From assembly GCA_019351995.1 (NCBI GenBank), contig JABBOD010000013.1:1-64000 (forward strand): a stretch of DNA of 64,000 bases, read 5' to 3'. Below, piece after piece: positions 7,849 to 15,935 of this stretch. The notes under the pieces are model-generated. The model made no database searches. It saw only the letters and a program-made list of their open reading frames with translations, and was not told the origin of the DNA. The stretch is from Acidobacteriota bacterium. GTDB lineage: Bacteria; Actinomycetota; Actinomycetes; Actinomycetales; Microbacteriaceae. Made by a program: the position numbers and the translations under genes. Each line of letters opens with the position of its first letter. Positions within the stretch are counted from its first letter, which is position 1.

Positions 7849-8289
7849 GGCCCGGGCCCCACGCCGCGGCGCTGGACCATCCACCGAGATGATGCGGCCA
7901 ATGCCGGTTCGACGCGACTCGTGCTGTGAGTTCGCGCACGTAGTGAGACGGTGATTAGCCGGACGCTCACCACTCTCGTCACGGTAGCGGGAGCGATCCT
8001 GCTGCTTCGGTCAGCCCTCCGAACCCGGTCGAGCAGCGTCGAAGATCCTCAACTCACCACGTAGCCCTGGCAGGGAGATGCCACTCACCTAAACCCCGCG
8101 ACGTCGTACGGCGGGGAGGTTTTCGTTCCGCTGCGCGCAGAACGCGTGATCTGGATTGACACGACTGTTGACCGCAGGCCGGCCAAAAAGTCCGACGTGC
8201 CAAGTCTCAACTGCGCTCACCTGTCTCACCCAGCTTGAGAAGCGGCACGTGTCGTCGAACTGACACTCCGCCTGCGGTCACACCGCGAT
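7849..8289. other. 441-bp intergenic region
   Basis: No supported gene. It contains a terminator-like hairpin (8094-8116), then a GGCCAAAAAGTCC block at about 8176 and a cluster of GTCTCAAC, TGTCTCACC and CTTGAGAAG at about 8203-8243 that resembles the TGAGAC-rich repeats at 3697 and 6430-6660. Confidence 0.5.
8094..8116 (+). terminator. terminator-like hairpin
   Basis: CCCCGC (8094-8099) pairs with GCGGGG (8111-8116) around an 11-base loop, followed by AGGTTTTCG. It could end transcription from the PadR-membrane protein operon, although it lies 245 bp past the stop codon. Confidence 0.45.
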
Positions 8290-8490
8290 TCAGCGGCTTC
8301 GTATCGGGATGAAGAGGTCTTCGAGGGGCTTTCCGAAGAGCTGGGAGATGCGAAACGCCAGCGGCAGCGAGGGGTCGTACTTCCCGGTTTCGAGAGCGAC
8401 GACGGTCTGACGTGACACCTCCAGCTGTTCCGCGAGTACTGCCTGGGTCCAGCCTCGCTGTTCGCGTTCGGAGCGGATCAGGTTCTCCAT
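8290..8490 (-). CDS. XRE-family transcriptional regulator, small
   Basis: A 66-residue stand-alone helix-turn-helix protein. It shows the Cro/CI-type pattern: RSEREQRGWTQAVLAEQLEVSRQTVVALETGKYDPSLPLAFRISQLFG, ending EDLFIP. This matches the small YozG-like regulators that are encoded directly after a membrane protein. Its ATG overlaps the TGA of the upstream membrane protein gene (TGATG), so the two are translationally coupled. It probably regulates the shared promoter at 8913-8941. Confidence 0.85.
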   Translation of the reverse strand: MENLIRSEREQRGWTQAVLAEQLEVSRQTVVALETGKYDPSLPLAFRISQLFGKPLEDLFIPIRSR

Positions 8491-8906
8491 CAGGCTTTGG
8501 GTGCTCCCTTCAGGAGATTGGTGAACTGCCAGGCCAGTATCCCGATGATCGCCACGCTCCATCCGCCGTTGGGAACACTGAAGCCCGCAGCGCCGAGGGT
8601 GCCCAGTGTGATCGCGGCGAACGTCGAGGCGGTGAAGCCGACGGCCACGCCGGGGAAGAACAGCTTGCGCTGGTACTCGTCCATCTGGCGCACGCGAAGC
8701 ACCATGACGATCACGCTCCACACCAGGAAGAGCAGCGGCAGCAGTGCCCAGACGACACGCCACGGGCTGTTCGCGTGGCCCCACTGGGACAGCGCGAAGC
8801 TCGCGAGCAGGTAACCGGCAGCCCCGACCCATATCCGCGCGCGGAAGCGGCGCTGGCGTCGGCGCTCGATCGGCGATTCCCTGTCGAAGTCAAGGTCACT
8901 TGTCAT
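8490..8906 (-). CDS. membrane protein coupled to XRE regulator
   Basis: 138 residues with four transmembrane helices, starting at the ATG at 8906 (MTSDLDFDRE). A good promoter with a -10 box 6 nt upstream supports this start and a leaderless message. The motif RVRQMDEYQRKLFFPG between helices 2 and 3 is typical of the widespread small DUF-type membrane proteins that accompany YozG-like regulators. The molecular role is unknown; such pairs may couple membrane state to transcription. Confidence 0.75.
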   Translation of the reverse strand: MTSDLDFDRESPIERRRQRRFRARIWVGAAGYLLASFALSQWGHANSPWRVVWALLPLLFLVWSVIVMVLRVRQMDEYQRKLFFPGVAVGFTASTFAAITLGTLGAAGFSVPNGGWSVAIIGILAWQFTNLLKGAPKA

Positions 8907-8912
8907 GCTTCG

Positions 8913-8941
8913 AGCGTAGGCGGACGCCAGCACTGCGTCAA
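8913..8941 (-). promoter_or_regulatory. sigma-A-type promoter
   Basis: Read on the minus strand: TTGACG (8936-8941), a 17-base spacer and TACGCT (8913-8918), then 6 nt to the ATG at 8906. Spacing and hexamers fit a housekeeping promoter giving a leaderless transcript. Confidence 0.7.
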
Positions 8942-8967
8942 GGACGCTTGTCATCCCCGGCGTCTCC

Positions 8968-9042
8968 GTCAAACATTCAGGACGAATCGCGCGACCCGGC
9001 CAGAATCGGCTCGGTGGCCGCCATCCGTCCTGAATGTTCGAC
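8968..9042. repeat. 75-bp intergenic inverted repeat
   Basis: GTCAAACATTCAGGACG (8968-8984) is the inverted copy of CGTCCTGAATGTTCGAC (9026-9042) with one mismatch, separated by 41 bases that contain further partial complementarity. It looks like a small palindromic intergenic element, either MITE-like or a long terminator hairpin between the genes at 8906 and 9122. Confidence 0.65.
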
Positions 9043-9121
9043 GAGCCCCCGGCCGCGCGAAACGACCCGCGGTCCGGGGACTGCGGGTCGTTCCTGTGCT
9101 GCGGGGCCAGTTGTCGATCGG

Positions 9122-9403
9122 TCACCTGCGCGGCGCCCCGGTCAGAGCGCGGCGCTCGGCGGCGAACTGACGCGCGCGGCGATCCTCGATCTCCCCGCGC
9201 CGGGTGACGGTCAGGTGGTGATCCTCGGCGCGCGCGCCGTGCTGACGGCTCCAGATCACGAGGGCAAGCCCGAGACGGAGCGCCAGCCGATCCGCGAACG
9301 ACGCGCGCGAGACGATCGGGCGAGTCGACGAGGCGCGCGTGCCTGGCGGTTGCGACACGGGGTGTTCGGGGCTCGGATGAGCCTCGAGGGTTGAGCTGTT
9401 CAT
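9122..9403 (-). CDS. small basic hypothetical protein
   Basis: 93 residues from the ATG at 9403, behind AAGGA. One short hydrophobic helix (LALRLGLALVIWS, residues about 39-51) is followed by an Arg/Glu-rich tail (RRGEIEDRRARQFAAERRAL). This layout is common among small membrane-tethered or peripheral proteins of Microbacteriaceae; the function is unknown. It may be preceded by one or two tiny open frames on the same strand. Confidence 0.5.
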   Translation of the reverse strand: MNSSTLEAHPSPEHPVSQPPGTRASSTRPIVSRASFADRLALRLGLALVIWSRQHGARAEDHHLTVTRRGEIEDRRARQFAAERRALTGAPRR

Positions 9404-9489
9404 GGTGATTCCTTCGTTCGTGCCGGCACCGTGCCTGTTGGCACCGAGCCGGCGCAGACGGATGCGCGCCCACGGGTTGTGGGAGGCAT
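9400..9489 (-). CDS. possible 29-codon upstream ORF
   Basis: ATG at 9489 to TGA at 9400-9402, overlapping the next gene's ATG as ATGA. The Shine-Dalgarno-like AAGG lies directly against the ATG, too close for normal initiation, so expression is doubtful. The peptide is Thr/Pro/Arg-rich with no recognisable motif. The overlap is what makes it worth listing. Confidence 0.25.
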   Translation of the reverse strand: MPPTTRGRASVCAGSVPTGTVPARTKESP

Positions 9490-9660
9490 CCTTCAGAGGC
9501 GGCCGACCCGGGTGGGGTCAGCCGACGACGCCGCGAACGGGGCGCGTGTCGTCTGTCGGACGAGGGATCAGCGGCGAGACGAACGCGGAGCGGCGAACGT
9601 CATCCGGAGATCCGGGACTGCTTCGCCGGCGTCGGCACCTGGCTGCCGGAAGGGCAGCGG

Positions 9661-9750
9661 TTACGCGATCGGCGTCACGCGGACACCGGCGAAGCAGGCC
9701 GTGGGTGGGAATCCGCGGTATGCGGTCTTCGGCTGCGTGATGTTCATCAT
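9661..9750 (-). CDS. possible 29-codon small ORF with strong ribosome site
   Basis: The ATG at 9750 is preceded by AAGGGAGG at near-ideal distance; the frame ends at TAA 9661-9663. The peptide begins MMNITQPKTAYRGF and has one Cys, but no recognisable family. The remaining DNA between 9490 and 9848 shows nothing else I can support. It could be a leader peptide for the gene at 9122-9403. Confidence 0.35.
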   Translation of the reverse strand: MMNITQPKTAYRGFPPTACFAGVRVTPIA

Positions 9751-9848
9751 CAGAATCGGCCTCCCTTCGTGTCGGCGTGAGGCTTCACCGTAGCGAAGGC
9801 ATGCCCGTGCGTTCAACCGGTCGACGGCCGCCGCAACCAAACCGTGAC

Positions 9849-11153
9849 CTACGGTGTGGATGCCGCGGCGATCCCCGGAAGTGCGGTCACCTTGCTCATG
9901 AACCTGATGACGTTCTCATCGACGATGATGTCGCTGGGCCGAAGCGGACGTGTCAGGTACAGGCCTTCGAGCGCGGTGATCCGGCTGAGGGCCACATAGG
10001 TCTGGCCGGGCGCGAAGCTGCGCTCGCCGAGATCCACGATGGCACGCGAATAGCTCTTGCCCTGCGACTTGTGGATGGTGACCGCCCACGCCAGTCGCAG
10101 CGGAAACTGCGTGAACTCGGCCACGACATCCTTGTTCAGGGTCTTCGTGGCGGCGGCGTAGCTGTAGCGGTAGCGCTCCCAGGTGGCCGGGCGCACCTCG
10201 TGACGCTCGCCGTCGACATCGACCATGACGGTGTCGCTGATCTTCACCACCTCGCCGATGGTGCCGTTGACCCAGCGGCCGTCACCCCCGGTGTCATTGC
10301 GCAGGAACATCACCTGCGCTCCCACCTTCAGTTCCAGTTTCTCGTCGGCCGGGTACGATCGCCCGCCGAACTCGCCGCTCACCTCGGCGACGGCCGAGAG
10401 CGAACGACCCGGCAGCTTCGCCAGGGCTGCCGCGTTGATGCGGGTCACCGTCGCGTTGGTGGTTGCGAGGGTGATGGCGCCATCCGTCGGCGCGGGCCGC
10501 GCGCCCATGTCGTTGAGGCGCTGCGCCATGTCGGCGGTCACGACGCCGTGCCGCACCGCGGTGAGAAGCTTTTTGAACTCGAGCTCGTGCTGACGGTGAA
10601 TGGTGGCCAGCTCATAGATCGTGAGCTCGGCCTCCTCCCAGACACGCGCGTCGAAGAACCACATCGAGCGGTAACGGTCAGCGAAATACGCACGCTCCTC
10701 GGGGTCGCCGGGTACCGGCGCCAGCTGGAACGGGTCGCCGAAGAGCACCAACTGGACGCCGCCGAAGGCCTCCTCCTTGCGGGAGCGGGCCTGGCGCAGG
10801 GAGCGGTCGATGGCATCCATCAGGTCGGCGTTGACCATGGAGACCTCGTCGATGACGAGGGTGTCGATCGCGTTGAGGAGCTTGCGGACCTCCGGGCCCT
10901 GATCGATGGCGTGGTCGGCGATCACCCCGATCGGCAGGCGGAACAGCGAGTGGATGGTCTGGCCACCGACGTTGAGCGCGGCGACGCCGGTCGGGGCGGC
11001 GATCACCAGGTTCTTGGAGGTGTTCCAGGAGAGGTGCTCAAGCAGGGTCGACTTTCCGGTACCCGCCCGGCCGGTGACGAAGATGTGGGCGCGGGTGTTC
11101 TCGATAGCACCGAACACGGCCTCCTGCTCGGGGGAGAGAGCGGGCCGGGGCAT
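9849..11153 (-). CDS. PIF1-like DNA helicase / AAA ATPase
   Basis: 434 residues. Walker A is VTGRAGTGKSTLL (residues about 26-38), Walker B is LVIDEVSMV, and the GDPFQLAPV motif III is characteristic of the PIF1/RecD-like superfamily 1B. Motif VI lies in VAWAVTIHKSQGKSY and FAPGQTYVALSRI. It therefore probably unwinds DNA 5'-3' using ATP. It is a stand-alone helicase core with no accessory nuclease domain. TAAAGT 6 nt upstream of the ATG suggests a leaderless transcript. The divergent neighbour at 11218 is unrelated. Confidence 0.85.
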   Translation of the reverse strand: MPRPALSPEQEAVFGAIENTRAHIFVTGRAGTGKSTLLEHLSWNTSKNLVIAAPTGVAALNVGGQTIHSLFRLPIGVIADHAIDQGPEVRKLLNAIDTLVIDEVSMVNADLMDAIDRSLRQARSRKEEAFGGVQLVLFGDPFQLAPVPGDPEERAYFADRYRSMWFFDARVWEEAELTIYELATIHRQHELEFKKLLTAVRHGVVTADMAQRLNDMGARPAPTDGAITLATTNATVTRINAAALAKLPGRSLSAVAEVSGEFGGRSYPADEKLELKVGAQVMFLRNDTGGDGRWVNGTIGEVVKISDTVMVDVDGERHEVRPATWERYRYSYAAATKTLNKDVVAEFTQFPLRLAWAVTIHKSQGKSYSRAIVDLGERSFAPGQTYVALSRITALEGLYLTRPLRPSDIIVDENVIRFMSKVTALPGIAAASTP

Positions 11154-11217
11154 CCTGCCACTTTAACGGCTCAGCCCTTCAGGTCCCGGTCCGTCCACAC
11201 TCCGTAGGATTCTGCAC

Positions 11218-12186
11218 ATGCGACGCACCCTCCTGCCGTGGATCGTCGCATTCGGCATCCTGCTGCTGGTCAGCGCCGGGACCGTAGTGGCGCTGAACAC
11301 GACCACCTTCGGCGCGGGGGGGTTCGTCCGCGTGTACCTGGATGCGTTGGCGCGCGACGACGTCTCGGGCGCGTTATCGCTCCCGGGCGTGCGCCCCGCG
11401 GCCACGGGGGCGGCCGAGACCGTGCTGCTGCGCGACGGGACGCAGGCCGGGCTGAGCAACATCCGCGAGACCGGCGACGAGGAGCGCGGCGACACCCACC
11501 TGATCACCTTCGACTGGACCTCTCCGGGCGGGGCCGGATCGACGACTTTCCAGGTGCACCGCATCGGAACGCGGTTCGGACTGTTCCCGGTGTGGGGTTT
11601 TGTCACGAGTCCGATCGCGACCGTGTCGCTGACGGTCGCGCACGATCCGAGGTTCACCGTCAACGGGATCGCCGAGGTGTCCAGAATCCGCGCCAACACC
11701 GCCGTCGACTACGCGGTCCTGGTGCCGGGCTCGTACTCCTTCGGACACAGCAGCCACTATCTGACCGCGAAGCCGGATGTCGTGCTGGCCGACACGGTCA
11801 ACCAGACCCTGCACGGCACCGTCGACACCGAGGCGAACACCACCTTCGTCTCGGAGGTCTCCTCGCTCATCGATGCTCGTCTGCGCGAGTGCGCCACCCA
11901 GACCGTGCTGTTCCCGACCGGGTGTCCGTTCGGCCAAGCGGTCGACAATCGGGTGTCATCAACCCCCGTGTGGTCAATCACCCACCCCCCGCCGATCTCG
12001 ATCCTGCCGGGCACGACGTTCGGCACCTGGGCGATTCCTCCCACACCCGGCACCGCGCACCTGAAGGTGGCGGTGACCTCGCTCTACAACGGAACGAGCT
12101 CGGAGTTCGACCAGGACGTGCCGTTCCAGATCCACGGGGAGATCACGCTCGGCGCCGGAGACGCGATCTCGGTCACGCTGCACTGA
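11218..12186 (+). CDS. membrane-anchored extracytoplasmic protein
   Basis: 322 residues. An N-terminal signal anchor (residues about 6-27: LLPWIVAFGILLLVSAGTV) is followed by a beta-rich, Thr/Ser-rich exported region with two Cys (CATQTVLFPTGC) that could form a disulphide. The N-terminal part outside the membrane resembles small repeated-domain lipoproteins of actinobacteria, but I cannot name the family. TAGGAT lies exactly 7 nt upstream of the ATG, a leaderless arrangement. Its last 14 bases overlap the convergent gene that ends at 12173. Confidence 0.65.
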   Translation: MRRTLLPWIVAFGILLLVSAGTVVALNTTTFGAGGFVRVYLDALARDDVSGALSLPGVRPAATGAAETVLLRDGTQAGLSNIRETGDEERGDTHLITFDWTSPGGAGSTTFQVHRIGTRFGLFPVWGFVTSPIATVSLTVAHDPRFTVNGIAEVSRIRANTAVDYAVLVPGSYSFGHSSHYLTAKPDVVLADTVNQTLHGTVDTEANTTFVSEVSSLIDARLRECATQTVLFPTGCPFGQAVDNRVSSTPVWSITHPPPISILPGTTFGTWAIPPTPGTAHLKVAVTSLYNGTSSEFDQDVPFQIHGEITLGAGDAISVTLH

Positions 12187-14065
12187 CCGGGTCGAGGCGG
12201 CGGCTGCGACGCCACTGGATGGCGACCGTGGCCGCCAAGGTCGCCGTCGGGAGCCCGCCGACGATCCAGACGATCACGCCGGACGACTGCTGGTCTTGAA
12301 GAGGCGGGAGCCCCCACTGGCGCCCCATCGCCCCGTACCAGTCGGAGAGAAAGAGCCCATGCGTGGAGGCCATCGACAGTCCGAAAAGGGCGAGAAGCAC
12401 CATGGTCGCCACCAGCAGACCGAGTCGCAGGGGGGACGGCACCCGGTGATCGATCGGGCCCGCACCGACGAGCGCCGCCACGAAGATGCACCCCACGAAC
12501 AGGAAGTGGAAGATCATCCACTCATGACCGACGTGGTCGACCGTCGCCCAGCGGAACAGCGGGGAGGAGGAGAACACCCAGAGCGACGCCGCCACCAGTC
12601 CGGTGGCGACCCAGGGGGTGGTGAGCACACTCGCGACGCGCGAGTGACCGACGGCCAGGATCCACTCCCGGACACCCCGGCTTCCGTCATCACGCGGGCG
12701 GATGGTGTCCAGGGCCAGCGTGAGCGGCGCGCCCAGGACGAGGAGCACAGGGATCGTCACCAGTAGCACCAGCTGCTGGAGCATGTTCACGCTGAACAGG
12801 TACGGCGCGTACAGGTTGGGGCCACCGTTCGTGGTCCATGCCAGGATGACGATCCCCGCCATCCACAGCGCCGTCCGAGACCGCGGCCACCCGCCGCCAC
12901 GCCGTCGCACCCGACGAACCCCGGCGAGGTAGCAGATGGCGGCGACGACGCACAGGATCACCCAAAGCAGATCGGCGTTGGACGAGGTGACCATGCGCAG
13001 CGGCGTGAGCTCTGGCGGGAGAGGAGTCCCGGTCAGATATTCGGCGGGCGTCGTCCCGGCGAGCGGGGAGGCCGGGAGGGCATCGACCGGCGGAGACGAC
13101 ACGGCAAGCGCGGATGCCATCCCCTCCGCGACGCCCATCAACGCCAGCTCGGCGGTGGTCAAGATCCAGAACAGCCTGCGGGGGTTGGTGCTCGGGAGTC
13201 GATCGATGATCGTCCGGCGGGCCAGGACCCCGACGGCGCCGAGAGCGACCAGGGCGACGACCTTCACGAGGATCAGCACGCCGTAGGGGGTGAACAGGTT
13301 GGGGAGCGTTCCGACCCGGAGGGCCGCGCTCACCGTCCCCGACACGGCCACGACGACAAAGGCGATGAGCGCGATCGTGCCGTAGCGCGGGATGATCGCC
13401 ATCATCCGGTCGGGGGTCAGCACCGGTCGCAGCATCACCAGCACGACCAGCCCGCCGAGCCAGATACCGGCGAAGAGCACATGCAACCAGGTGGCCGTGA
13501 TGACGGCGTTGTAGCTCGAGGCGTCGGCCGGATGCCCCTGCTCGGCAAGAGGGATGAGTCCGATCGCAGCAAGCACGACGCCGACGCCGAGCGCCGTGAC
13601 GTTCCGCACCGCGAAACAGAACACGGTTAGAGCGGCGCCGACGAGGGTGGTGGTGAGCCAGGCGCGGCCGAGGGGATCGGTGGTGAGGAACTGGCCAAGC
13701 GCCTGGCCGAACGCGTTGGTGAGGTTGGGGGCGGTGTTCGCCGCGTTCGAGAAGGCGAGGATGGCCGAGGCTCCGGCCGCGACCGTCCAGACCGCGGCGC
13801 TCGCGGCCGCGATGTCCAGAGCTCGCGAGAACTCCCGACGGTCGGAGCTCAGCGCGAAGACGGCGAGCACCAGCGCTCCGAGGGTGACGCCGAGCGACAG
13901 CTCGACGACGAGCCGGGTGACGGGGATTCCGTCGCGCACCACGGCGCCAGGATCGATCCCGGCGCGCGCCTGAGCTCCCCCGTCGACAAGCAGTCCCGCA
14001 AGAAGCGCCCCACTGGCGAGCAGCAGCAGGACCGCGAGTCCGCTGACTGCCGCGATGCGTTGCAC
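12173..14065 (-). CDS. CopD-CtaG fusion: copper-resistance / cytochrome oxidase assembly membrane protein
   Basis: 630 residues, almost entirely transmembrane. The first half (residues about 1-330) matches the CopD-type copper transport domain with conserved His in WLHVLFAGIWLGGLVV. The second half (about 370-620) matches the caa3_CtaG family, with W and H residues in HVGHEWMIFHFLFVGCIFV and STHGLFLSDWYG. Such fusions are common in actinobacteria and are thought to supply copper for respiratory oxidase assembly. The start is the GTG at 14065, with TAGGCT 6 nt upstream (leaderless). The 3' end overlaps the convergent gene by 14 bp. Confidence 0.85.
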   Translation of the reverse strand: MQRIAAVSGLAVLLLLASGALLAGLLVDGGAQARAGIDPGAVVRDGIPVTRLVVELSLGVTLGALVLAVFALSSDRREFSRALDIAAASAAVWTVAAGASAILAFSNAANTAPNLTNAFGQALGQFLTTDPLGRAWLTTTLVGAALTVFCFAVRNVTALGVGVVLAAIGLIPLAEQGHPADASSYNAVITATWLHVLFAGIWLGGLVVLVMLRPVLTPDRMMAIIPRYGTIALIAFVVVAVSGTVSAALRVGTLPNLFTPYGVLILVKVVALVALGAVGVLARRTIIDRLPSTNPRRLFWILTTAELALMGVAEGMASALAVSSPPVDALPASPLAGTTPAEYLTGTPLPPELTPLRMVTSSNADLLWVILCVVAAICYLAGVRRVRRRGGGWPRSRTALWMAGIVILAWTTNGGPNLYAPYLFSVNMLQQLVLLVTIPVLLVLGAPLTLALDTIRPRDDGSRGVREWILAVGHSRVASVLTTPWVATGLVAASLWVFSSSPLFRWATVDHVGHEWMIFHFLFVGCIFVAALVGAGPIDHRVPSPLRLGLLVATMVLLALFGLSMASTHGLFLSDWYGAMGRQWGLPPLQDQQSSGVIVWIVGGLPTATLAATVAIQWRRSRRLDPVSAA

Positions 14066-14108
14066 CCGATGAGCCTAGGCGAGGGATCGACCGCGGGAGA
14101 ACGACGAA

Positions 14109-14136
14109 GGGCACCGACCGTCTCCGGTCGATGCCC
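14109..14136 (-). terminator. terminator of the HU gene
   Basis: GGGCACCGACCG (14109-14120) pairs with CGGTCGATGCCC (14125-14136) across a 4-base loop with one mismatch, 30 bp after the HU stop codon. Confidence 0.6.
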
Positions 14137-14169
14137 TCGCGCGTGGTGGGTGAAGCTGCGGCGCTGTCG

Positions 14170-14457
14170 TTACTTGGCGGCGGCCTTCAGCTTGCTGCCG
14201 GCCGACAGCTTGACGCCGTAGCCCGCCGGGATGTGGATCGTCTCGCCGGTGGCGGGGTTGCGGCCATCGCGCGCGGCACGGTGGGTGCGCTCAACCGCGA
14301 GCCAGCCCGGGATGCTGACCTTGGTGCCTTCGCCGACCGACTTCGCGAGCACGGCGAAGAGTGAGTCGACAACGCCGGAGACGGCGGCCTGGCTCTGGCC
14401 CGACTCGGCGGCAACCGCGGCCACGAGATCGTTCTTGTTGAGTGACTTGTCAGCCAT
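14170..14457 (-). CDS. hup: HU-family DNA-binding protein
   Basis: 95 residues, the normal length for bacterial HU. Helical N-terminal dimerisation region (NKNDLVAAVAAESGQSQ), followed by the beta-arm region GRNPATGETIHIPAGYGVKLSAGSKLK with the conserved GRNPxTGE turn and the intercalating Pro. HU bends DNA and compacts the nucleoid. Unlike the long actinobacterial HupB of mycobacteria it has no Lys/Ala-rich C-terminal tail. A hairpin follows the stop codon. Confidence 0.95.
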   Translation of the reverse strand: MADKSLNKNDLVAAVAAESGQSQAAVSGVVDSLFAVLAKSVGEGTKVSIPGWLAVERTHRAARDGRNPATGETIHIPAGYGVKLSAGSKLKAAAK

Positions 14458-14618
14458 GGGTGTCCTCCTCGGACCTAGTGCGTTTCGTGTGGCATGAGTG
14501 GCCCGGGACCTTAATCCCCTGAACCGTCCCCGAAACTAGCAGGAAACGCCGTCATTTCTGGCCAACTCGGCCCGGTGCGCCTTTTCCGGGGAAAACTCGC
14601 AGAATCCCCGAGCGCACG

Positions 14619-14654
14619 ACAGAGGGGTGCCGGATCGCTCCAGCACCCCTCTGT
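14619..14654 (-). terminator. terminator of the rpmB-rpmG-rpsN operon
   Basis: ACAGAGGGGTGC (14619-14630) and GCACCCCTCTGT (14643-14654) are perfect 12-bp inverted arms with a 12-base loop, located 26 bp after the rpsN stop codon. Confidence 0.8.
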
Positions 14655-14679
14655 GATGACTCGCTGAGTTAGCGGCTGG

Positions 14680-14985
14680 TCACCAGGACGACTTCGTGAT
14701 GCCGGGGAGCTCGCCGCGGTGAGCCATATCACGGAAGCGGACGCGCGAGACGCCGAACTTCGTGAGCACACCACGCGGGCGGCCGTCAATGGCGTCGCGG
14801 CTGCGCAGACGCACCGGCGACGCGTTGCGCGGCAGCTTCTGCAGGCCGACTCGAGCGGCTTCGCGCGACTCGTCGGTGCCCGCCGGGTCGACGAGCGCCT
14901 TCTTCAGTTCCAGTCGCTTCGCGGCGTAGCGCTCCACGATCACGGCGCGCTGGTTGTTGCGCGCGATCTTGCTCTTCTTGGCCAT
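14680..14985 (-). CDS. rpsN: 30S ribosomal protein S14, Cys-less type
   Basis: 101 residues with the full S14 pattern ([13 protein letters not shown] at the start, [28 protein letters not shown] at the end). It is the long form without the CxxC zinc ribbon (no Cys at all), so assembly does not need zinc. It starts 2 bp after the rpmG stop codon and is the last gene of a three-gene ribosomal operon located next to a zinc-uptake locus. Confidence 0.97.
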   Translation of the reverse strand: MAKKSKIARNNQRAVIVERYAAKRLELKKALVDPAGTDESREAARVGLQKLPRNASPVRLRSRDAIDGRPRGVLTKFGVSRVRFRDMAHRGELPGITKSSW

Positions 14986-14987
14986 GT

Positions 14988-15158
14988 TTAGCGCTCCTCG
15001 CGGAATTCGACGTGCTTGCGAACGACCGGGTCGTACTTCTTCAGAACGATGCGGTCGGGATCGTTGCGACGGTTCTTGCGGGTCACGTAGGTGTACCCGG
15101 TGCCGGCAGTGGAGCGGAGCTTGATGATCGGACGGATGTCCTGAGCCTTCTTGGCCAT
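14988..15158 (-). CDS. rpmG: 50S ribosomal protein L33, Cys-less type
   Basis: 56 residues (begins [19 protein letters not shown], contains [18 protein letters not shown]). The paired CxxC motifs of zinc-binding L33 are absent. The ATG overlaps the rpmB stop codon by one base (TGATG), and rpsN follows after 2 bp. It is too short for many gene finders but certain from sequence. Confidence 0.97.
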   Translation of the reverse strand: MAKKAQDIRPIIKLRSTAGTGYTYVTRKNRRNDPDRIVLKKYDPVVRKHVEFREER

Positions 15159-15394
15159 CAGATCTTCTCCCCACGCGCCAGGATGTCCTTGACGACGGAC
15201 TCGATGCCGCGGACGTCGATCACCTTGATGCCCTTGGCGGACACATTCAGGGTGACGCTACGACGAAGCGACGGGACGTAGTAGGTCTTCTTCTGCACGT
15301 TCGGGTCGAAGCGACGCTTCGTCCGTCGGTGCGAGTGCGAGATGTTGTGTCCGAAGCCGGGGACGGCTCCAGTCACCTGGCACACAGCTGCCAT
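15158..15394 (-). CDS. rpmB: 50S ribosomal protein L28, Cys-less type
   Basis: 78 residues. The conserved N-terminus reads [29 protein letters not shown], with a single Cys followed by VTG rather than the CxxC of zinc-binding L28. First gene of rpmB-rpmG-rpsN, with ribosome site AAGGAAAA. In Streptomyces and mycobacteria Cys-less paralogues in this order are repressed by Zur. Here I see no clear Zur box in front of rpmB, only an 18-bp palindrome (15419-15436). Confidence 0.97.
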   Translation of the reverse strand: MAAVCQVTGAVPGFGHNISHSHRRTKRRFDPNVQKKTYYVPSLRRSVTLNVSAKGIKVIDVRGIESVVKDILARGEKI

Positions 15395-15418
15395 GGTTGT
15401 TTTCCTTATCTAGCTACC

Positions 15419-15436
15419 GTGGAGCGATCGCTCCAC
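15419..15436. promoter_or_regulatory. 18-bp perfect palindrome upstream of rpmB
   Basis: GTGGAGCGATCGCTCCAC lies 25 bp upstream of the rpmB ATG. It could be a dimeric repressor's operator or a leader hairpin in the rpmB mRNA. Its sequence does not resemble the AT-rich Zur box found at znuA. Confidence 0.5.
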
Positions 15437-15532
15437 CCAAGGTCACTTGTCGGCACGCCGATACCCGGATTTCGTGAGAGCTCCGAGCGGCGCACAAGAA
15501 GCGCTTTCGCGCAACTTCACAAGACTACGCGA

Positions 15533-15925
15533 TCAGAGGGCTGTTGAGCAATCCGGGCAATAGCCGAAGACGTCGACCACGTGATGGGGCTGGGTGAATC
15601 CGTTGGCGGCGGCGACGTCTTTCGCCCACTGCTCGACGGGGTCCGCCGCGATCTCGACGGTGGTCCCGCAGGTGCGGCAGATCAAGTGATGGTGATGCGA
15701 TCCGGGGGTACAGGCTCGGTAGAGGCTCTCCCCCTCCTGCTGGAGGGCATCCGCGTCTCCCTCGGTCGCGAGGTCGGCAAGCGTCCGATAGACGGTGGCG
15801 AGCCCCACGGCGGAGCCGGCGTCGCGCATGTGGGCGTGGAGGGTCTGCGCGCTGACGAAGCCCTCGGTGGTGCCGAGGGCTTCACGAACTGCTTCGCGCT
15901 GCCAGGTGTTGCGCTTCACGACCAT
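15533..15925 (-). CDS. zur: Fur-family regulator, probable Zur
   Basis: 130 residues from the ATG at 15925, behind GAGGAGG. Fur-type winged helix (TWQREAVREALGTTEGFVSAQTLHAHMRDAG, GLATVYRTLADLATEGDADAL) followed by the metal-binding dimerisation domain with HHHHLICRTCG and YCPDCSTAL, providing the structural CxxC pairs. It is the last gene of znuA-znuC-znuB-zur, 10 bp after znuB. Context makes zinc the likely co-repressor. It probably represses through the box at 18618-18634. Confidence 0.9.
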   Translation of the reverse strand: MVVKRNTWQREAVREALGTTEGFVSAQTLHAHMRDAGSAVGLATVYRTLADLATEGDADALQQEGESLYRACTPGSHHHHLICRTCGTTVEIAADPVEQWAKDVAAANGFTQPHHVVDVFGYCPDCSTAL

Positions 15926-15935
15926 GGAGCCCTCC

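Noticed and set aside
9777-11207. 476-codon plus-strand frame opposite the PIF1-like gene
   Set aside because: Shadow frame: Gly/Arg/His/Val-rich with no domain, while the opposite strand has full helicase motifs.
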